From the NCBI RefSeq assembly GCF_016811235.1, contig NZ_JAFBID010000010.1, positions 1 to 64,000 of the forward strand: a DNA stretch of 64,000 nt, written 5' to 3'. This DNA is from Microvirga arabica. Its GTDB lineage: Bacteria > Pseudomonadota > Alphaproteobacteria > Rhizobiales > Beijerinckiaceae. Numbering within the stretch: position 1 is the stretch's first letter; every line of letters begins with the position of its first letter. The position numbers and the translations under genes are program-made. The notes under the pieces are model-generated. The model made no database searches, was not told where the DNA came from, and worked only from the letters and a program-made list of their open reading frames with translations. Of this stretch, positions 57,898 through 64,000 are shown piece by piece.

Positions 57898-58869
57898 TCA
57901 CGGTACTGTCGGGGCAACCGGCGAGCGTCGCGTCCGTTCCGTTGCAGGCGTCAGGAGCCGAAGCGCCATGATCAGTCCTGCCGCAAGATAGATCGCGCAC
58001 ATGGGAAGGGACATGATGGCCCCTGCCAGCTGCTGATCCTCCAGAGCCGTCAAACCCCACTCCATTGTGCTGGGCGCATGATACAGGGCCTCGCGGGCGA
58101 AGCTGAGGAGGGCGCTTAGGAGGCCGCTCTGAAGCAGGGTGATAAAGCAGGCGATGAGGGCGGCTGCGGCGGCCTCGCGACCGGAATGCGCCTTGATCAC
58201 GGCCCGCCAGAACAGCAGTGCCGTGCCGAAGAACAGGACGTGCTCCAGCCAGTGCAGCGTGTCGGACGCGACCGCTGCATCGAAGAGCATAGGGCTGTGC
58301 CAGACCCACAGGGTCCCCATGTGGATCAGGGCTGCCGGGACGGGCCTTGCGCAGGGCGACAGGAATGCGAGCACGGACCGCAGCGGGCGGTGGCGCGCCA
58401 TGCCGCGCCGCCAATGCGCCGGTACCGCCCAAAGCCATGCGACCTCGGGCTTGCCCAGGACGAGAAGCGGCGGCGCGACCGCGATCAGCAGAATGTGCTG
58501 CACCATGTGAGCGGAGAGGAGGATAGAGGACAGCGCCTCGAGCGGCGACATGAGCGCGATGACGAGAAGCGCCGCCCCAAGGGCGAAGCAGGCGATCTGG
58601 CTTGGGGCGAAGCCGGGAGGAAACCGCCCAAGATCCTGCCGCAGACGATAGGCGCCACGAATGAAGAGCAGGCACGAGGCCAGCAAGGGTACCGAAACCA
58701 GCGGATCCGCATGCCACGCATGCCAGAGATCGCTCCCGCCGTGAGGCCCCGATCCGTGGGCGAAAGCGGGAAGCCCTAGCAGGGCGGTGGCAAAACCGGC
58801 CACGAGACCTAGTTCGGTCTTGAGGGATCTGTTCGGAGATGGCTTTCGGGAACCAAGTCTCACGGCCAA
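57898..58869 (-). CDS. ctaG: CtaG-type cytochrome oxidase assembly protein (caa3_CtaG)
   Basis: A 323-residue membrane protein with about seven helices, of the caa3_CtaG (DUF1404-like) family rather than the copper protein Cox11. Marks are LLSAHMVQHILLIAVAPPLL, VWHSPMLFDAAVASDTLHWL and EHVLFFGTALLFWRAV. The His residues of SAHMVQH and HWLEH are conserved. In Bacillus CtaG is needed for caa3 activity. It diverges from coxB by 39 bases, which ties it to the oxidase. Confidence 0.88.
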   Translation of the reverse strand: MAVRLGSRKPSPNRSLKTELGLVAGFATALLGLPAFAHGSGPHGGSDLWHAWHADPLVSVPLLASCLLFIRGAYRLRQDLGRFPPGFAPSQIACFALGAALLVIALMSPLEALSSILLSAHMVQHILLIAVAPPLLVLGKPEVAWLWAVPAHWRRGMARHRPLRSVLAFLSPCARPVPAALIHMGTLWVWHSPMLFDAAVASDTLHWLEHVLFFGTALLFWRAVIKAHSGREAAAAALIACFITLLQSGLLSALLSFAREALYHAPSTMEWGLTALEDQQLAGAIMSLPMCAIYLAAGLIMALRLLTPATERTRRSPVAPTVP

Positions 58870-58908
58870 GCTTTTCCGTTCAATGCACGAAGAAATGACC
58901 TAGGGCGG

Positions 58909-59937
58909 ATGGACCAAGAAACGACCCTGAAGCGCCTCCGAGGGCGGCTGGACCCCGTTGCGAGGCGCGCAGGCGGGCTTTTGTGGGCAGTTCCGCTCGC
59001 AGGATGCAGCGGCGTACAGTCGGCCCTCGATCCGGCCGGGGGCGACGCGTGGGAGCTCTACCGGCTCACCGTCGTCCTAACGGTGGGAGCCACCCTCATC
59101 TTCATCTTCGTGACGGCCCTGCTGCTCTATTCCCTCTTCGCCCCGCCGGAGCGCCGCGCCTGGCTTGGAACCCGCCGGACCATCGTGTATGGCGGGCTGG
59201 CCTTTCCCATCGTGACCCTTTCCCTGCTTCTTCCCTACGGCCTCACGGTCATGCGGGATACCGACGTCCCGCAAGCCGGCGCGCTGCAGATCGAGGCGAT
59301 CGGCGAGCAGTACTGGTGGCGGGTGCGCTATCCGGCCGAGGGCGGGCAGGCCGAGTTCTCGACCGCGAATGAGCTCGTGGTTCCGATCAACCGGCCGGTC
59401 ACTGTGTCTGTAACCTCAACCGACGTGATCCACAGCTTCTGGATCCCGAATTTCGGTGGCAAGATCGACATGATCCCGGGGCGGATCAACACCTTCAATT
59501 TCACGGCGGAGCGGCCGGGCGTGTATCGCGGCGTCTGCGCCGAGTTCTGCGGCGCCCAGCATGCCCGCATGGCCTTCGACGTGATGGCGCTGGAGCCCGA
59601 CGCATTCGAGGCGTGGCGAAAGGCGCAGGCGCAGCCGGCCCAGGAGCCGGCGATCCCGTTCCTTGCCAGAGGCCGCGAGCTGTTCCGAAGCGGCGGCTGC
59701 GGGTCCTGCCATGTGGTGCGGGGCACCGAGGCCAACGGGCAGCTCGGTCCGGATCTCACTCATGTGGGAAGCCGGCGCACCATCGGGGCGGGCCAGTTCC
59801 CGAACAATGTCGGCACGCTGGCCGGCTGGATCGCCAACGTGCAGCACATCAAGCCGGGGGCGAAGATGCCCTCTTACGGCTCGCTCACCGGAGAGGACCT
59901 GCGGGCGATGGCTGGATATCTGGAGAGCTTGAAATGA
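58909..59937 (+). CDS. coxB: caa3-type cytochrome c oxidase subunit II with cytochrome c domain
   Basis: A 342-residue subunit II. A lipobox-like LAGC appears near residue 33, two helices follow, then the CuA cupredoxin: STDVIHSFWIPNFGGKIDMI and CAEFCGAQHARM (Cys-x3-Cys, His, Met). A C-terminal cytochrome c with CGSCH and axial Met in KPGAKMPSYG makes it caa3-type. It overlaps the next gene by four bases (ATGA). Confidence 0.94.
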   Translation: MDQETTLKRLRGRLDPVARRAGGLLWAVPLAGCSGVQSALDPAGGDAWELYRLTVVLTVGATLIFIFVTALLLYSLFAPPERRAWLGTRRTIVYGGLAFPIVTLSLLLPYGLTVMRDTDVPQAGALQIEAIGEQYWWRVRYPAEGGQAEFSTANELVVPINRPVTVSVTSTDVIHSFWIPNFGGKIDMIPGRINTFNFTAERPGVYRGVCAEFCGAQHARMAFDVMALEPDAFEAWRKAQAQPAQEPAIPFLARGRELFRSGGCGSCHVVRGTEANGQLGPDLTHVGSRRTIGAGQFPNNVGTLAGWIANVQHIKPGAKMPSYGSLTGEDLRAMAGYLESLK

Positions 59938-62501
59938 ATGCACCCGAGCTCCCGAAATCCTTCGAGCGCAAAGATGCCGAACTTCCCAATCCGCTGCCGC
60001 GCCCGGAGGGAGAGTTCGAGCGGCTCAAGAAGGCCTGGGAGCCGCCGGGCTGGCTCAGCTTCATCACGGCCGTCAACAACACCTATGTCGGCCTCTGGTA
60101 CGTTGGAACGGCCTTCCTGTTCTTCATCCTGGCCGGGATCCTCGCGCTGATCATGCGCGTCCAGCTCGCTTCGCCTGAAAACGACTTCGTCAGCCACGAT
60201 CTCTACAACCAGCTCTTCACCATGCACGGCACGGTGATGATGTTCCTCTTCGCCGTGCCAGCCGTGGAGGCGGCGAGCGTCTATCTCCTGCCGAACATGC
60301 AGGCGGCGCGGGACCTGCCGTTTCCGCGCCTGTCGGCCTATGCCTTCTGGGCCTATTTCGTCGGCGGCCTCGTGTTCTTCGGCACGATCTTCTTCGGCAT
60401 GTCCCCGGACGGCGGCTGGTTCATGTATCCGCCGCTCACCAGCACTAAATACTCACCCGCCGAGAACGCCGACTGGTGGCTCCTAGGCATCGGCTTCATC
60501 GAGATCTCGGCCATCGCGGGGGCCATCGAGATCATCGTCGGCGTCATGAAGACCCGGGCGGTCGGCATGAGCCTGGACAAGCTGCCGGTCTATTCCTGGG
60601 CCATGCTGGTCTTTGCCGTGATGATCGTCATCGGCTTCCCGGCGATCATTCTCGGCACGCTGCTGCTCGAGATGGAGCGCGCCTTCGACTGGCCGTTCTT
60701 CATCGCAGAGAGGGGCGGGGACCCGCTCCTGTGGCAGCACCTGTTCTGGTTCTTCGGCCATCCGGAGGTCTACATCATCTTCCTGCCGGCCACCGGCATG
60801 GTGTCGATGATCGTGCCGGCAATGGCCCAGACGCCGCTCGTGGGATACCGCCTCGTGGTGCTCGCCCTGATTGCCACGGGTTTTCTCTCCTTTGGGCTCT
60901 GGGTGCACCACATGTTCGCCACGGGCCTGCCGAAGATGTCCCTGAGCTTCTTCTCGGCCGCCAGCACGGCAGTGGCGGTGCCGAGCGGCATCCAGGTCTT
61001 CGCCTGGATCGCCACCATCGCGTCCGGGCGCATGAAGCTGACGACGCCGTCCCTGTTCGTCATCGGCTTCCTGTTCATCTTCACCCTCGGCGGGCTGACC
61101 GGGGTGATGGTCGCCATGGCGCCCTTCGACTGGCAGGCGCACGACAGCTATTTCGTGGTGGCGCACCTGCATTACGTGCTCATCGGCGGCATGGTGTTCC
61201 CGCTCTTTGCCGCGATCTACTACTGGGTTCCTGTGGCGAGCAAACGGGCACTCTCCGAGCGGCTCGGGCGCTGGGTCTTCGGCCTTATGTTCCTCGGGGT
61301 CAACGTGACCTTCCTGCCGATGCACATCACGGGGCTCATCGGCATGCCGCGGCGCGTCTATACCTATCCGGTCGGCATGGGCTGGGACGCGCTCAATCTC
61401 GTCTCCACCATAGGCGCCTTCATGATCGCCGCGGGTGTGGCGGTATTCCTGTTCGACATGGCCCGCAACTTCCGCTTCGCCGGTGAGGACAATGCCGGAA
61501 ACGTCTGGAACGCCGGCACGCTGGAATGGCTGCCGAACGGCAACTATGCCACGCGCAGCATTCCCACCGTTGTCAGTCGCGAGCCCCTCTGGGATCAGCC
61601 CAACCTGTCGAAGGATGTGGAGGACGGCCGCTATTATCTCCCTGGAACCGCCACAGGAGGACGCGAGGCGCTGGTGACGAGCCCCTTCGATGCACGGCCC
61701 CAGTACATTCTCCAGATTCCCGGGCCCGGTTGGCAGCCGGTGCTCGCTGCGGTGTTCACGGCGGCCTTCTTCCTCCTCCTGACCGTCAAGTTCGTGTTCA
61801 CGGCGGTGATATGCGGCGTGCTTGCACTCGGATGCGTGATCTGGTGGCTGTGGGAGACCGATCCCGGACCGATCCGCCCACCTGCCGATATCGGCGGCGG
61901 CATCGTGGTTCCCGTCTACGTCACAGGCCCGATGAACCATTCCTGGTGGGCGATGATCGTCCTCATGGTGGTGTCCGGCATGGTCTTCACCTGCCTGATC
62001 TTCTCCTATCTGTTCCTCTGGCTCGTGAACCCGGGAGCCTGGCCGCCGCAGGGCATCCGTGTTCCGGATTGGATCTGGCCCGCTCTCTCAGGTCTCCTTT
62101 ACTGCGCCAGCGCGGTGCTGATCGCCGTTGCCAGCCGGAGGCTGCGCGGCGAGGACCGGCGCAAGCCGCGTTCGGTGCCGGTGCTGATCGGGGTCGCGCT
62201 CCTGCTCGTGGGCGGGGCATCGGCGGTCGATCTGTGGGCGCAGTGGCAGACCGATCTGAGTCCGTCGGCTCATGCCTACGGGGCAGCCGTCTATGCTATC
62301 ATGTCCCTGCAGATCTTCTTCGTGATGACGACCCTCGTCATGGGCGCCTACACCATCGCCCGCTGGCTCGCGGGCAAGCTCGACAGCGTGCGCCGGACGA
62401 CCTTCGATAACACCATGCTGTTCTGGTACTACACGGCAGGCCAGGGGCTGGTCGGCCTTCTCGTGGTCCACGGATACCCGCGCCTGACCGGGGGGATCTA
62501 G
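59934..62501 (+). CDS. Fused cytochrome oxidase subunit I-III
   Basis: An 855-residue fusion. Residues about 1-570 are subunit I with TMHGTVMMFLF (heme a), FFGHPEVYIIFLP (CuB His plus cross-linked Tyr), LWVHHMFATG (CuB) and VVAHLHYVLIGG (heme a3/a). From about 640 on it is subunit III, with helices and TGPMNHSWWAMIVLMVVSGM. The fusion is like CtaDE/CyoBC-type fusions. ATG 59934 overlaps the coxB stop. It is the catalytic and proton-pumping unit of the aa3 oxidase. Confidence 0.94.
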   Translation: MNAPELPKSFERKDAELPNPLPRPEGEFERLKKAWEPPGWLSFITAVNNTYVGLWYVGTAFLFFILAGILALIMRVQLASPENDFVSHDLYNQLFTMHGTVMMFLFAVPAVEAASVYLLPNMQAARDLPFPRLSAYAFWAYFVGGLVFFGTIFFGMSPDGGWFMYPPLTSTKYSPAENADWWLLGIGFIEISAIAGAIEIIVGVMKTRAVGMSLDKLPVYSWAMLVFAVMIVIGFPAIILGTLLLEMERAFDWPFFIAERGGDPLLWQHLFWFFGHPEVYIIFLPATGMVSMIVPAMAQTPLVGYRLVVLALIATGFLSFGLWVHHMFATGLPKMSLSFFSAASTAVAVPSGIQVFAWIATIASGRMKLTTPSLFVIGFLFIFTLGGLTGVMVAMAPFDWQAHDSYFVVAHLHYVLIGGMVFPLFAAIYYWVPVASKRALSERLGRWVFGLMFLGVNVTFLPMHITGLIGMPRRVYTYPVGMGWDALNLVSTIGAFMIAAGVAVFLFDMARNFRFAGEDNAGNVWNAGTLEWLPNGNYATRSIPTVVSREPLWDQPNLSKDVEDGRYYLPGTATGGREALVTSPFDARPQYILQIPGPGWQPVLAAVFTAAFFLLLTVKFVFTAVICGVLALGCVIWWLWETDPGPIRPPADIGGGIVVPVYVTGPMNHSWWAMIVLMVVSGMVFTCLIFSYLFLWLVNPGAWPPQGIRVPDWIWPALSGLLYCASAVLIAVASRRLRGEDRRKPRSVPVLIGVALLLVGGASAVDLWAQWQTDLSPSAHAYGAAVYAIMSLQIFFVMTTLVMGAYTIARWLAGKLDSVRRTTFDNTMLFWYYTAGQGLVGLLVVHGYPRLTGGI

Positions 62502-62502
62502 C

Positions 62503-62862
62503 ATGACAGGGCGGCGGACAGGACAGGTTCTTCTGGCGCTTGGCGGCATGATCGCCTGGGCCGTGCAGTTCACCGTCATCTACGGAGCGACATCGACCCT
62601 GTGCGGCCGTGGATGGGCAGACGCGACGCTTCTTGGCGTCGGGGTCGTTCAATTCACGATCCTCGCAGCCACCATCGCAGCTTTCGTGCCCGCGGCGATC
62701 CTGCTGGTCGTCTCGCTACGCGAGGAACGGCAAAGGCGAGATCAGCCAGCCTCGGCAACGGACAGCTTCTTGAGCCAGGCAAGTGTGCTCATCAACGGCC
62801 TCTCGCTTGTCGCGATCCTCTGGAATGGCGTACCGGCCTTCATCCTTCCAGCCTGCGCATAG
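62503..62862 (+). CDS. Small membrane protein following the caa3 oxidase
   Basis: A 119-residue protein with three helices: about 8-28, 42-70 and 92-116. The helix 1 region is GQVLLALGGMIAWAVQFTVI. It begins one base after the subunit I-III stop, so it is co-translated. It does not match subunit IV clearly. It may be an assembly or accessory subunit; no function is assigned. Confidence 0.65.
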   Translation: MTGRRTGQVLLALGGMIAWAVQFTVIYGATSTLCGRGWADATLLGVGVVQFTILAATIAAFVPAAILLVVSLREERQRRDQPASATDSFLSQASVLINGLSLVAILWNGVPAFILPACA

Positions 62863-62993
62863 ATTCTACGAACCAGGGACTCACCAGGTTGAGTAACCGG
62901 TACGGTTTGCTTTTAGTCTGCGCAGACTTGGGGGCCATGCCTAGTGCATTGAACCCGCCCGGTAAGCGGCGATCACGAGCGTCTTTCGCATCG

Positions 62994-64000
62994 TCAGCGC
63001 CTCTCCATGATGACGTAGAGACCTTCCACCGGCCGTCCTGCCTCAAGCCGAATTTTGCTCGTGGTAGCTTCAAGGATAGTGAAATCGCCGGCCTTCGCTT
63101 TGAGGTATCCAAGGGAGTGGGCGAAGCGGCCGGAGGGCTGCAGCGTGTAGCCGTCTCCTGCGGCGACCTCGATGCTCAAGGCGAACAGGCCCCCTTGCAC
63201 CATGGCACCGGCTGCGGCGCGCAGGAGCGGTCCGAGATCGCCGAAATAGATCAGCGAATCCGCCGCGAAAATGAGATCGAACCGGTTCGAGTTCGCCTCG
63301 AGATAAGCTACAGCCTCCGCCTTGACGAGTTCGGTGTATCCATCGCGCTTGGCGGCCTCAGCCAGCATGCCTGACGAGATGTCGACGCCGGTCAGCATCG
63401 GGCCGAACTGCGCCAGTTCCCCGGCGGCCAACCCGGTGCCGCATCCCAGGTCGAGCATGTGCTTGAAGCCGGTCCGGTGCCCAGCCAGAAGCTTCGTCAT
63501 CTGGCGTGGACCATCGTACTGGAGTGTCGCAAGCAGTTTGCTGTCGAACTGTGGCGCGAACTGATCGAAATAGGTTTCGATATACTCCGCAGGAGCGGCC
63601 GTCATGCTCCGTCCGAGAACGGCATCGAGCAGATAGCGCCTGACCGGGTCGTCGGGCTTCTCGGCAAGCCGCATCCGGCCGATCTCGGCGGCCGCTTCGA
63701 GATGGCCGGAGGCACTGAGAACCGAGAAAGCATCCCGTGCGATGATGTCGAGATCCTCGCGGTCCTCGCCTGCAATCTCATTGTAGTCTCGCAGAGCCTC
63801 CTGAACGCGGCCATCAATCATCGTCTGGAACGTCATAGCGCGTGCCCGCTTCTGCAAGGCTGCCGGATCGAGCGGCAACGTCAGCCGTGCGGCTTCGCCA
63901 AATGCTTCCGCGCAGCCCGCGAAATCCGATGCAATGAAGCACAGGTGCCCGAGGGCATAATGCGCCAGGCCATTGACGGGATCGAGCGCGACGGAGGCTC
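62994..64000 (-). CDS. TPR-containing SAM-dependent methyltransferase (5' end beyond window)
   Basis: The gene enters from the right edge. The visible 334 residues start with a tetratricopeptide-like part (ALDPVNGLAHYALGHLCF, FAGCAEAFGEAARL), then a methyltransferase with HMLDLGCGTGLAAGELAQFG (SAM motif I), TGVDISSGMLAEA and FDLIFAADSLIYFGDLGPLL. A TTG at 63878 could be taken as a start, but the TPR reading continues upstream, so the gene is longer. It resembles TPR-methyltransferases of the SAM-dependent Methyltransf_11/23 class; the target is unknown. Confidence 0.8.
   Translation of the reverse strand, partial: ASVALDPVNGLAHYALGHLCFIASDFAGCAEAFGEAARLTLPLDPAALQKRARAMTFQTMIDGRVQEALRDYNEIAGEDREDLDIIARDAFSVLSASGHLEAAAEIGRMRLAEKPDDPVRRYLLDAVLGRSMTAAPAEYIETYFDQFAPQFDSKLLATLQYDGPRQMTKLLAGHRTGFKHMLDLGCGTGLAAGELAQFGPMLTGVDISSGMLAEAAKRDGYTELVKAEAVAYLEANSNRFDLIFAADSLIYFGDLGPLLRAAAGAMVQGGLFALSIEVAAGDGYTLQPSGRFAHSLGYLKAKAGDFTILEATTSKIRLEAGRPVEGLYVIMERR

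Noticed and set aside
60483-61940. 485-codon minus-strand frame opposite the fused oxidase subunit
   Set aside because: His/Asp/Glu-rich antisense shadow; subunit I ligand motifs prove the plus strand.

Overview
The window looks like chromosome from a GC-rich alphaproteobacterium of the order Hyphomicrobiales (Rhizobiales). A Methylobacteriaceae or Microvirga-type organism is the best guess. The reasons are: the fixL-fixJ-receiver-fixK order with fixNOQP, fixGHIS and hemN; TRAP transporters and MocR/GntR/IclR regulators; frequent short GC-rich palindromes between genes; and GTG/TTG starts. The genus is inferred by eye from gene content and is not proven. No rRNA, tRNA, CRISPR array or intact insertion sequence was seen.

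Layout. 1-16.5 kb is mostly conserved core: a truncated DHA2-type MFS pump, guaB, a MAPEG protein, a small lipoprotein, an RsmB/NOL1-type methyltransferase, an RTX gene split by an in-frame amber codon, guaA, an ArsC/YffB-like protein, a palindrome-rich spacer, an orphan TRAP QM permease pair, nnrU, a YfgM/TPR-type protein, der, and a divergent EamA exporter/MocR regulator pair.

16.5-34.5 kb is an accessory catabolic island edged by gene debris. It starts with a collapsed IS5-family transposase. The first module is a GntR regulator and a DapA-family aldolase diverging from dctP-dctQ-dctM, an aldo-keto reductase and a relic of a fuconolactonase-type amidohydrolase; this resembles oxidative sugar or deoxysugar catabolism. 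After a Bcr/CflA-type MFS gene comes a second module. Its minus-strand arm is iclR, acyl-CoA synthetase and an SDR. Its plus-strand arm is a fused dctQM, dctP, SDR, alpha/beta hydrolase and a tandem-PPC-domain protein. Two near-identical 21-bp palindromes lie in the shared iclR/dctQM control region. The island ends in a dctM C-terminal relic.

34.5-48.8 kb is the microaerobic respiration regulon, all on the minus strand. FixL (heme-PAS kinase), FixJ, a one-domain receiver and FixK are followed, reading upward in coordinate, by an MFS gene, ccoS, ccoI, fixH, fixG, ccoPQON (cbb3 oxidase) and hemN. FixK/FNR boxes (TTGAT-N4-ATCAA or one mismatch) precede the receiver, fixG, ccoN and hemN.

48.9-62.9 kb is a high-oxygen respiratory block: a DoxX-like membrane protein, actABCDEF (alternative complex III), an opposite-strand cytochrome c lipoprotein plus CtaG, then a caa3-type oxidase with a cytochrome-c-tailed subunit II and a fused subunit I-III. 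Quinol electrons would pass through ACIII to the aa3 oxidase at high oxygen. The FixLJK-controlled cbb3 oxidase would take over at low oxygen. The window ends inside a TPR-methyltransferase gene.
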